A stretch of DNA of 20,000 nt from Symbiodinium natans (GCA_905221605.1 CAJNDS010001258.1:349720-369719), one strand, 5' to 3'; positions 13,118-19,828 are shown, numbered from the stretch's first letter. Numbers and translations are program-made. The notes: generated by a model from the sequence alone, not told the origin.

Positions 13118-16100
13118 GCCGGCAGTCCACGCGCCCCAGCCCCCAACCCCAGGGTTTAGGGTTTAGGGTTTAGGGTTTGGGGTTTAGGGTTTAGGGTTTA
13201 GGGTATAGGGTTCAGGTTTAGGGTTTAGGGTCTAGGGGTTCATGGTTACTTCTAACCCCAAAGATGAGTCTGCTGACAACCTACTTAGGGGACCTTATAG
13301 GTACAGTTAGAATTAGGGTTAGAAGTGCCTTGAAGCTCACAAGCAAACCCAAAACCTCATCTGGCTTTCCTTGTATACGCTCTCAACATATGAAGTAGGG
13401 TTTTTAACCCTGGCTTTTTGAGTGTATATAAGGTTCCCTTTTCTAAAAATACATGGATGTCCATTTAGGGGTACAAGAAACGTGTACGGTACTACATATG
13501 GTTTGGGGGTGTAGGGCTTTGGGGCTGGGTCCCCAAAGCGTTTTGACCCCAAACGTTTCGACCGAGCTGTGACCGAAAGCTTCGCTTTTGGAGTTTATGT
13601 TCGCATTAAACATTTCTCCATTTTTTGTGTATATTCTGCGTATAGGTGCATATGTCTAGTCTATGTATATTTGCACGTATATATATATATATAGATATGC
13701 TAATATACACATGCATAACATATCTACAACACACACAGAAATAGACACACGTACATGACCATGCATACATCTACTTGCCAGGTATATGTACACATGTAAT
13801 ATGAAAATTCATGTATCAATGGTGCCGAACTCTCAGCCCCAACGGCTTGGTTGAGGGAAGGAGGGACATCTAGAAGGGACCCACAGTCTTATTCCCCTGT
13901 TCAGCCCTATCTCTCTTTCTGTACATATAAATATATATATATATATAAATATAAAAAAACTATATATGGATATAGATAAATAAATAAATAAACAAATAAA
14001 TAAATAAATAAGTATATATATATATACACCTTATATAGCCCCTATATACCGAAGAAGCCCCTACAGCAGCCCTGAGGTCCCTTTACAAGGGCCCCTCCTC
14101 GAATCCCATAACCCTGGGCCTTCAGAGTGTAAGGGTTTAGGGTTTAGGGTTTAGGGTTTCGAAGTACGGGTGCAGGATTTCTGGCCCCTGAACGTGACTG
14201 GAAGCAAACAGAACTCAATACCCTTTGCTTCATTCTTGCAACCGTCAGAGGAAGCTAAATGTGACACCCTAAACCCTAAACCCTAAACCCTGAACCCTGA
14301 AGTTATCCGCAAGGTGTGCGGGGTACCGCGCTTTCGGCAGCGGCTTCTGCATGGGGGCGTGCCCCTGGAGGATGGCGTGAAGCTCGAGACGCCCATGGAC
14401 GGTTTAGGGTTTAGGGTTTAGTTTAGGGTGTAGGGTTTAGGGTGTAGGGTTTAGGGTTTAGATTTAGGGTTTAGGGTTTAGGCTTCCTGGTTCCTAGAAG
14501 GGAATGAGTGAGTTAGGTACCTTTTCATCCCTCCATAGACACCCGTTTAAAAGGAGTGTAGAAGGTACCTAGCTCCCTGTCATTCCCTAAAGAACCGCCC
14601 GTTTCAGGACCTGCAGCTACTCCTGCTGCCCTTGACTGGAACCACTGCTTCGGACGTGCATCTCTTCGTCGACGCGGTCAGAACGAAAGGTGCCGAAGAG
14701 GCCTGTTTAGGGTTTCTGGGGTTTAGGGTTTAGGGTTTAGGGTTTAGGGTTTAGGGTTCAGGGTTTAGGGTTTAGGGTTCAGGGTTTAAGGTTCAGGGTT
14801 TAGGGTCTAGGGGCCTCCGGGGGGCGGGGGGGGGGGGGCGGGGTGGGAAAGTCTCCGCTTTGGTCTGATTCGAATGTCTGCCCTGAACCCCAAACCCTGA
14901 ACCTACTGGTTCTTCGTAGGGAATGAATGAGGCACCCTACAAAATCCCTATGCCTTTTTAGGGATTCTACAAGGTACCCTAATTCCCTCATGTCTTACTG
15001 GGAAACAGTAGGTGAACCGTAAACACCAAACCCCAAACCCCAAACCCCAAACCCCAAACCCTAAACCCTAAACCCTAAACCCTAAACCCTAAACCCTAAA
15101 CCCTAAACCCTAAACCCTAAACCCTAAACCCTAGACCCTAAACCCTAGACCCCAAACCCTAAACCCTAGACCCCAAACCCTAAACCCTGAACCCTAAACC
15201 CTAAACCCTAAACCCCAAACCCCAAACCCTAAACCCTAAACCCTAAACCCCAAGCCCCGCAGATCGAAGAGATGCTGAGCAAGGGCCAGGACGCCAATGT
15301 CGTGGAGTTCTGGACGCCCTTAAAGTACGCCGCTCAACAAGGGCGTGCTGATGTCGTGCAGCTTCTCTTGGAGGCCCTCAACCCTAAAACCCTACACCCT
15401 AAACTTGGGATGTTACTAACAGTCATTAAAAGGCAAGTTTAGGGTTTAGGGTTTAGGGTTTAGGGTTTAGGGTTCATGAATCCCCATTAAGGATTGTTAG
15501 TATAAGGGGGAACGTCCCACCCCTAAGCCCTAAAAACGGCCCCGAAGTCCCATAAGTAAGCCTTAAGTAGACTTTATAATCGGGGGTATAAGTACCCATG
15601 AACCTCCAAGTAGACCCGAACCCTAAACCCTGCCACCCTTACACCCAGTGGTTTTTGCTTTTGGGTTCAGAGAAGTTGATGTTAGAGGCGAACGCGGAGG
15701 CGGATGGGAAAACCGACCAGACCCGGAGAACGCCGCTTTGGGCTGCCTCCCAGGCTGGCCACGTGGAGGCCGTGAGGCTACTCCTGGAGGCCCGCGCGGC
15801 GCACAACGTGCAGGACAGCCCGGAGGGGAGGACTCCCCTGTTTGTGGCAACCGAAGAGGGCCACTACGATGCTTGGCAGGCCTTGAATTAAAGCAACTCC
15901 TCCCCCCAAACAAAGGAAGGCAACCCTTGGTATAACTGGTGGTTTCCGAAATTAGGTGTAACCCTATTGGTGTCCTTATGACAAGGGACTCCTACTATTT
16001 CGGGGGGCTTCTGTCGGGCCCCCCCCCCCCCCCCCCCCCCCAATGTTTTCAAACCCCCAAATGTGTCAACTTGTGCTGCCCAGGAGGTCATGCGCGTGTT

Positions 16101-18677
16101 GCTCGAAGCCGGCGCTGATAGGGATCTTCGCTCCAGCCGAGGCCGGACGCCTCTCCACCAGGCCTGTGTCGATTTAGAGACTGGGCAGCCCAGTGGTGGC
16201 CTTTACCTTTTTTGTTGCTTATATGGGTTCCCCTATTTTGTAACAACACATTTTTTGTGTTTTTCGCTTATGGGTTCCCTTGTAAGGTAACAAAACCTTT
16301 GTTTTGCTTCTGAAGTAACTAACCCTAAACCCTAAACCCCAAAACCCCAAACCCAAAACCCAAAACCCAAAACCCTAAACCCTAAACCCTAAACCCTAAA
16401 CCCTAAACCCTAAACCCTAAACCCTAAACCCTAAACCCTAAACCCTAAACCCTATTGCAAGATAGATACGGGGCTACCAAGGAGGCCATGGATCTCCTAG
16501 TGAAGGCCCGTGCGGACATAGCCAAGGCGGACCAGAACGGCGAGACGCCCTTGACAAAGGCCTGGTTTAGGGTTTAGGGTTTAGGGTTTTAGGGGTTTAG
16601 GGTTTAGGGTTTAGGGTTTAGGGTTTAGGGTTTAGGGTTTAGGGTGCCATGAGAGAGACAAAGGCCTGTCGGGTGAACAGCGTGGCTGCCATGCGCCTGC
16701 TTCTTGAAGCCTGCCCGGAGCAGCCCAAGAGTGGCGCGTTGTCTGCAGCCAGCGGGCTGGGCTTTACCGAGCTCCTGGGTCTTCTTTTGGATGCCTGGGC
16801 AGATGAGAGGGTTTAGGGTTTAGGGTTTAGGGTTTAGGGTTTAGGGTTTAGGGTTTAGGGTTTAGGGTTTAGGGTTTAGGGTTTAGGGTTTGGGCTTTGA
16901 AGTAATGTTGGGTGTGTAGGCTCTGTACGCTGACGTGGGAACGACCACAGCAGATCATTTTCTCACATAGGCAGCTGTCGTCGAACTCCACAACCGTCAA
17001 TCCCAGCCTGAAAACTCGGTTTTCCACTCCAAAACGCCGTAGGTGCCACAAGCGTCCCCTGACAGAACCCTAACTCTGCCATAAAGCCCATACAGACCTG
17101 CATGAAGCCTTCATGAAGTCCTAAACGCTTGAAGCCGAAGGGGGCACTCCCTCTTTTGGGGAAATCAGTAGACCCCAACTCCCCCCAAAAACACCAAACC
17201 CCAAACCCCAAACCCCAAAGCCCAAACCCCAAACCCTCAACCCTCAACCCTAAACCCTAAACCCCAAACCCTAAACCCCAAACCCCAAACCCCAAACCCC
17301 AAACTCCAAACCCTAAACCCTAAACCCTAAGCCTTAAACCCCAAACCCCAAACCCCAAACCCCAAACCCCAAACCCTAAACCCTAAACCCTAAACCCCAA
17401 ACCCTAAACCCTAAACCCTAAACCCTAATGTGAAAGGATGCCCGAGCCAGTCCTGCGTTGGGCGACCTGCGGCACGCTGCATTGTACGGCTCCCCCGACG
17501 TCGTGCGCTTGCTGCTGGAGGCTGGGACCAGGGTTTAGGGTTTAGGGCACCATGAACCCAAAACAATGCTCAACAATGCTAAGAATACAAAGAATACCGC
17601 TAATTAAAATAATGCCAACTAGAGGTCACCGCGCGTGCGTGCGCTTCAGGGCTTAGGGACCCTAAGCCCTGAACCCGAAAACCCTAAATGCCGAACCCTA
17701 ACTCTGCGCCCGGAACCCTGCAGCCTGAACCCCAAACCATAAAGCCTAAGCCCTAAACCATAAACCTTATTCCCCAAGATCCACTTCGACCGATTCCTTA
17801 GGGCTTAGTGTGGCATGTTTCTTGCATCGATTCTGGGACTGCCTAATCCCTAAACCCTAAACCCTGAACCCTAAACCCTAAGCCCCAAACCCTAAATCCT
17901 AAACCCTAAGCCCTAAACCCTAAACCCCAAACCCCAAACCCTAAACCCTAAACCCCAAACCCCAAACCCCAAACCCTAAACCCCAAACCCTAATCCCTAA
18001 ACTCGAAACCCTACTGCCCTGAGGCGCGCGCCGACCTGAACGACGGCGCCCTCGGCTGCGCCTGCGCCCTGGGCCGCGCGCCGATCGTGCAGCTGCTGCT
18101 GTCTGCGCGGGCGGATCCACACCAGGCTTAGGGTTTAGGGTTTAGGGTTTAGGGTTTAGGGTTTAGGGTTTAGGGTTTAGGGTTTAGGGTTTAGGGTTTA
18201 GGGTCTATGGTTTAAGCTGAGGAAGCCTGAAGAGGGAGTCCCTTAGATCAGGCAATATGGAGCCTTACATATACATATGTAAATATACACTGATATTTCT
18301 ATTTGAATAAAAAATGGATATTAAACTACGTAACTATATACATATAGAGAGAGAGAGATAGGTAATGGATAAAGAAGTAAACAAATAAACAAATTTCATA
18401 CATATAGACATATAGGGTGCGCAAAAAAGGCCCCTAGTTCAGTGTAGAGAGACCCCCCCTCCCCCTAAGCTTACATGTTCTTTTGGTGAGAAGCTGAGGT
18501 AACTACGTTAGTGCCGGGGATGTAAGGCGCCCATCTCCTGAAAGAACTCGTCAGAAAGCCACTCCGAAGGTGCCACTGGCAAGCTGCCGAACGAATGAGG
18601 AGGAGATTGTGCGCCTGCTGTCAGAGAAACGCCAAGAAGACGGCAAGCATTCGGCGGGCGGATACGCCATGAGATGA
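13022..18677 (+). CDS. Gene B: ubiquitin-like plus ankyrin-repeat protein (11 exons)
   Basis: Eleven exons: 13022-13117, 14314-14397, 14608-14700, 15272-15373, 15688-15879, 16084-16176, 16482-16559, 16664-16789, 17437-17520, 18024-18125, 18570-18677. They give about 385 residues. Residues 1-75 resemble a ubiquitin fold (LRVFGISGDQLVSVALE, then a basic helix, then RQRLLHGGVPLEDGVKL and DLQLLLLPL). From about residue 100 nine ankyrin-type repeats follow, each with TPL-like and LLLEA motifs. Ankyrin repeats bind proteins; the partner is unknown. All exons are multiples of three, so every intron is phase 0. Donors are GC (six), GA (three or four) and perhaps one GT. The start is the only ATG that precedes the ubiquitin-like strand. 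Exon 4, 5 and 6 edges could shift by 6-12 bases. Confidence 0.85.
13151..13227. repeat. TTTAGGG array in gene B intron 1
   Basis: G-strand heptamers near the 5' end of the 1,196-base intron 1. Confidence 0.95.
13238..13338. mobile_element. MITE family 1, related copy
   Basis: TTCATGGTTACTTCTAACCCC at the left resembles the left arm at 4923-4950. The right side GGGTTAGAAGT (13317-13327) is the exact reverse complement of ACTTCTAACCC. The outer TACTTGGAGG tip is not seen, so the copy may be truncated or diverged. Confidence 0.55.
13387..13500. mobile_element. MITE family 2, second copy, flanked by CATATG
   Basis: Body 13393-13494 starts AAGTAGGGTTTTTAACCC and ends TACGGTACTA. It shares GAGTGTATATAAGGTTCCC and GGGGTACAAGAAA with 5517-5639. 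CATATG at both edges would be the target duplication, although CATATG is itself a palindrome. The minus-strand open frame 13337-13552 is element sequence. Confidence 0.8.
13600..14035. repeat. AT-rich island with TA and AAAT microsatellites
   Basis: TATATA runs at 13679-13692, 13928-13948 and 14012-14026, plus (AAAT)n at 13977-14010. CA/TG-rich DNA lies between. No gene. It forms the middle of gene B intron 1. Confidence 0.9.
14131..14295. repeat. TTTAGGG then CCCTAAA around a spacer in intron 1
   Basis: A short G-strand array (14131-14159), 105 unique bases, then a short C-strand array (14267-14295) just before exon 2. Confidence 0.92.
14314..14397 (+). CDS. Gene B exon 2 (ubiquitin-like core)
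   Basis: CGCAAG acceptor, frame VCGVPRFRQRLL, HGGVPLEDGVKL, ETPM. Corresponds to the I-P-x-x-Q-Q-R-L-I-F-A-G-K-x-L-E-D region of ubiquitin. Ends ATG|GAC with a GA donor; the next exon also starts GAC. Confidence 0.88.
14401..14483. repeat. TTTAGGG array in intron 2
   Basis: G-strand heptamers with GTGTAGGG variants, starting at the donor. Confidence 0.95.
14489..14596. mobile_element. MITE family 3, copy 1 (108 bp)
   Basis: Left arm GGTTCCTAGAAGGGAATGAG continuing to TTAGGTACCTT. The reverse complement of the right arm begins GGTTCTTTAGGGAATGA and also reaches TAGGTACCTT. Arms are about 36 bases. It occupies almost the whole of intron 2 together with the telomeric array. Copy 2 is at 14902. 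Confidence 0.85.
14608..14700 (+). CDS. Gene B exon 3 (end of ubiquitin-like domain, linker)
   Basis: TTTCAG acceptor, frame DLQLLLLPLTGTTASDV, HLFVDAVRTKGAEE. Ends GAG|GCC (GC donor). The first nine residues are the last ubiquitin-like strand; the rest is a helical linker before the ankyrin repeats. Confidence 0.88.
14705..14812. repeat. TTTAGGG array in intron 3
   Basis: G-strand heptamers with TTCAGGG variants at the 5' end of intron 3. A G-rich run follows at 14818-14842. Confidence 0.95.
14902..15012. mobile_element. MITE family 3, copy 2, flanked by TGAA
   Basis: Starts CCTACTGGTTCTTCGTAGGG and ends with the complementary CAGTAGG. AGGGAATGA inside the left arm and its complement in the right arm match copy 1. 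TGAA lies at both edges (14898-14901 and 15013-15016), a possible 4-base target duplication. The 63-codon minus-strand frame here is element sequence. Confidence 0.8.
15021..15256. repeat. CCCCAAA/CCCTAAA array in intron 3
   Basis: Long C-strand array at the 3' end of intron 3 with CCCCAAA and CCCTAGA blocks. Confidence 0.96.
15272..15373 (+). CDS. Gene B exon 4 (ankyrin repeat 1)
   Basis: Frame MLSKGQDANVVEFWTPLKYA, AQQGRADVVQLLLE. TPLKYAAQQG and VVQLLLE are ankyrin signatures. The acceptor is either CGCAG at 15262 (adding IEE) or GAAGAG at 15271; CGAAGAG also ends exon 3. Ends GAG|GCC (GC donor). Confidence 0.87.
15437..15472. repeat. Short TTTAGGG array in intron 4
   Basis: Five G-strand heptamers between two complementary unique pieces (TACTAACAGTC at 15404 and GATTGTTAGTA at 15492). 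Confidence 0.95.
15471..15613. mobile_element. MITE family 1, copy in intron 4
   Basis: Starts GGTTCATGAATCCCC and ends GTACCCATGAACCTCCAAGTA, which matches the right tip at 5022-5042 almost exactly. The arms are less symmetrical than at 4915. Confidence 0.7.
15688..15879 (+). CDS. Gene B exon 5 (ankyrin repeats 2-3)
   Basis: Frame ANAEADGKTDQTRRTPLWAA, SQAGHVEAVRLLLEARAAHN, EGRTPLFVATEEGHY, DAWQ. Starting at GAG|GCG restores exact ankyrin spacing (LLLE-ANAEAD). The right end is either CAG|GCC at 15880 (the usual donor form, adding DAWQ) or TAC|GAT at 15868, which keeps perfect repeat spacing. Frames on other phases over this region are shadows. Confidence 0.87.
15941..16003. mobile_element. 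Dispersed repeat family 4, copy 2, in intron 5
   Basis: GGTTTCCGAAATTAGG at the left and CTACTATTTCGG at the right contain complementary CCGAAAT/ATTTCGG. Related to 11656. Intron 5 is the only gene B intron without telomeric repeat; it also carries a run of about 22 C (16018-16041). Confidence 0.65.
16084..16176 (+). CDS. Gene B exon 6 (ankyrin repeats 3-4)
   Basis: TGCTGCCCAG acceptor, frame EVMRVLLEAGADRDLRSSRG, RTPLHQACVDL. AGADRDLRSSRGRTPL is a textbook ankyrin loop. The right edge is unsure: TTA|GAG (GA donor) is chosen because exon 7 also starts GAG; keeping six more bases would give better repeat spacing. Confidence 0.83.
16321..16455. repeat. CCCTAAA array in intron 6
   Basis: CCCAAAA units then a perfect CCCTAAA array at the 3' end of intron 6. 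Confidence 0.97.
16482..16559 (+). CDS. Gene B exon 7 (ankyrin repeats 4-5)
   Basis: CCAAG acceptor, frame EAMDLLVKARADIAKADQNG, ETPLTK, ending AAG|GCC (GC donor). Joins exon 8 to give TPLTK-ACRVNSVAAMRLLLEA with exact ankyrin spacing. Confidence 0.87.
16560..16663 (+). other. Gene B intron 7, 104 bp, with 12-bp direct repeat
   Basis: GC...AG intron made almost wholly of TTTAGGG units. GACAAAGGCCTG spans the donor (16553-16564) and is repeated exactly across the acceptor (16657-16668). Removing one copy plus the array restores an uninterrupted ankyrin frame. Confidence 0.85.
16664..16789 (+). CDS. Gene B exon 8 (ankyrin repeats 5-6)
   Basis: Frame ACRVNSVAAMRLLLEACPEQ, PKSGALSAASGLGFTELLGL, LL. 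Ends TTG|GAT (GA donor). GGATGCC at the donor (16789-16795) recurs at the acceptor of exon 9 (17436-17442). Confidence 0.87.
16809..16892. repeat. TTTAGGG array in intron 8
   Basis: Perfect G-strand array of about eleven units at the 5' end of intron 8. Confidence 0.97.
16893..17188. other. Intron 8 spacer
   Basis: Unique DNA. Minus-strand frames (16869-17051, 17 residues of which read RRFGVENRVFRLGLTVV; and 16963-17247) overlap repeat at their ends and show no motif. A gene nested antisense in the intron cannot be excluded but is not supported. Confidence 0.4.
17189..17428. repeat. CCCCAAA/CCCTAAA array in intron 8
   Basis: Alternating blocks of CCCCAAA and CCCTAAA at the 3' end of intron 8, opposite in polarity to the array at its 5' end. 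Confidence 0.97.
17437..17520 (+). CDS. Gene B exon 9 (ankyrin repeats 6-7)
   Basis: GAAAG acceptor, frame DARASPALGDLRHAALYGSP, DVVRLLLE. Ends GAG|GCT (GC donor). The ankyrin motif LRHAALYGSPDVVRLLLE is clear. Confidence 0.87.
17531..18015. repeat. Intron 9 arrays: short TTTAGGG, spacer, then CCCTAAA
   Basis: Two G-strand units at 17531-17547, a unique spacer (17548-17660), then degenerate and finally regular CCCTAAA/CCCCAAA to the acceptor. No gene seen in the spacer. Confidence 0.85.
18024..18125 (+). CDS. Gene B exon 10 (ankyrin repeats 7-8)
   Basis: CCTGAG acceptor, frame ARADLNDGALGCACALGRAP, IVQLLLSARADPHQ. Ends CAG|GCT (GC donor). High-GC codons and ankyrin spacing; unspliced it would read into TAG of the array. 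Confidence 0.87.
18127..18215. repeat. TTTAGGG array in intron 10
   Basis: Perfect G-strand array beginning right at the donor. Confidence 0.97.
18260..18425. repeat. AT-rich island with TA/CATA and GA microsatellite
   Basis: ATACATATGTAAATATA, (GA)6 at 18347-18358, and AAACAAATAAAC. Middle of intron 10; no gene. Confidence 0.85.
18570..18677 (+). CDS. Gene B exon 11 (last ankyrin repeat, stop)
   Basis: CCGAAG acceptor, frame VPLASCRTNEEEIVRLLSEK then RQEDGKHSAGGYAMR and TGA at 18675-18677. PLASCR..EEEIVRLLSEK is a degenerate capping ankyrin repeat, followed by a basic/polar tail. No telomeric array lies directly before it. Confidence 0.82.
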   Translation: MPLASCRTNEEEIVRLLSEKRQEDGKHSAGGYAMR

Positions 18678-18948
18678 TGTGGGGGTCGCCCTGCAGGAAG
18701 GTCTTTAGTGCTGCCGTGCAGGAAAAAGTCTCAAGCCTTCGTTGCCATGAACTCTAAGTCCATCTACAAGCCCCCCCAAACCCTAAGCCCAAGCACTAAA
18801 CCCATAAACCCATAAACCCATGAACCCTAAACCCTAAACCCTAAACCCTAAACCCATAAACCCTAAACCCCAAACCCAAGACCCGAACTCTCGGGCTGAG
18901 TCTCAGGGCATTCGCGATTCTCGACACCCCTAAGTCCAAAAGCCCAAG
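18678..18948. other. 3' flank of gene B and CCCATAAA/CCCTAAA array
   Basis: About 95 unique bases (18678-18773; TGCAGGAA occurs twice), then CCCATAAA octamers and CCCTAAA (18776-18870), then a short unique stretch. No polyadenylation signal can be named. Confidence 0.6.
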
Positions 18949-18996
18949 GATCAAGTGGGCATCATGATCCGGAACTACCGCGACATTTGCCTCTGA
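18949..18996 (+). CDS. Candidate terminal exon
   Basis: GCCCAAG acceptor, phase 0, frame DQVGIMIRNYRDICL and TGA at 18994-18996. Protein-like and set between CCCTAAA on the left and TTTAGGG on the right. It could be an alternative 3' exon of gene B or the end of another gene. Confidence 0.45.
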   Translation, partial: DQVGIMIRNYRDICL

Positions 18997-19003
18997 GCTG
19001 GAT

Positions 19004-19136
19004 GGGTTTAGGGTTTAGGGTTTAGGGTTTAGGGTTTAGGGTTTAGGGTTTAGGGTTTAGGGTTTAGGGTTTAGGGTTTAGGGTTTGGGGTTTAGGGTTT
19101 AGGGTTTAGGGTTTAGGGTTTAGGGTTTAGGGTTTG
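19004..19136. repeat. TTTAGGG array
   Basis: About 19 near-perfect G-strand heptamers. Confidence 0.97.
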
Positions 19137-19216
19137 GGTCGAGAGGCTGGGCTGCTGGCAGTAGGACGACCCTTGTTGACATGCTGCTGCGACTGCACCT
19201 CCTCCTGCCTGTTCCC
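19137..19216. other. Unique segment open on both strands
   Basis: The + strand reads TTLVDMLLRLHLLLPV to a TAA. The - strand reads EEVQSQQHVNKGRPTASSP. Strand unresolved; it lies in spacer polarity (TTTAGGG left, CCCTAAA right). Confidence 0.3.
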
Positions 19217-19304
19217 CCCTAAACCCTCAACCCTAAAGCCTAAACCCTAAACCCTAAACCCTAAAATCCTAAACCCTAAACCCTAAACCCTAAACCCTAA
19301 ACCA
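19217..19304. repeat. CCCTAAA array
   Basis: C-strand heptamers, one CCCTAAAAT variant. Confidence 0.95.
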
Positions 19305-19520
19305 ACAAGGAAAACTCTGCCCTTTGATATCTTAAAGGGGTTGTGGGATAGCGCGGGAAGCAAAATGGTTTCCCAACAGCATCCACTCTTTTTGTCCTGA
19401 GATGAAAGAAGGTCAAACTACCATTTCAAAATCAGGAGGTCCCTGTATTAGGGTGCTGCGGTTGTTTTTGGTGGGCGACGAAGAATCGCACCTTTATTGT
19501 GCCCTCGTGTGGCCCTTAGC
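19305..19520 (+). other. Unique segment, possible exon
   Basis: The open frame from 19402 (MKEGQTTISKSGGPCIRV, LRLFLVGDEESHLYCALVW) runs into a CCCTAAA stretch. An AAATCAG acceptor at 19437 opens a second frame. No motif recognised. Confidence 0.3.
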
Positions 19521-19554
19521 CCTAAACCCTAAACCCCAAACCATCCCTAAAATA

Positions 19555-19712
19555 TGGAGCGGGCCCTACCGCCGGGAGGGGGTGGGGGGGGGGTGGGGGG
19601 GCTGGGGGGACAGGGGAGGGGTGGGGGGTGGGTAGGTGGGGGGGTAGGTAGGGGGGGGGGTAGGGGGGTAGGGGCGGGGGTAGGGGGGGGTAGGGGGGGG
19701 TGGGGTCGGGTT
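19555..19712. repeat. Extreme G-rich low-complexity tract
   Basis: About 160 bases of runs of 4-10 G separated by single T, TA or C. Very likely able to form G-quadruplexes on the + strand. Both overlapping open frames translate it as poly-Gly and are artefacts. Confidence 0.95.
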
Positions 19713-19732
19713 GGGGGTGGTTTTTCCCACAG

Positions 19733-19767
19733 GGCCCCTATGTCCTGTGCGAAACCGCCTATGGTCC
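19733..19767 (+). CDS. Candidate exon with canonical GT-AG context
   Basis: Acceptor GGTTTTTCCCACAG and donor CC|GTGAGT are the most canonical pair in the window. The phase-0 frame reads GPYVLCETAYG. Short, so the call depends on the splice sites. Confidence 0.4.
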
Positions 19768-19828
19768 GTGAGTTTATGCCGTGTGGGTGGTCTGGCCCTC
19801 CATGCGTCTTAAGGGCCCTGGTGGGTGC

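Noticed and set aside
15623-15935. Alternative frames of 95-96 codons over exon 5
   Set aside because: Shadows of the ankyrin frame: they lack ankyrin motifs and are Gly/Arg/Pro-rich as expected from a GC-rich exon read out of phase.
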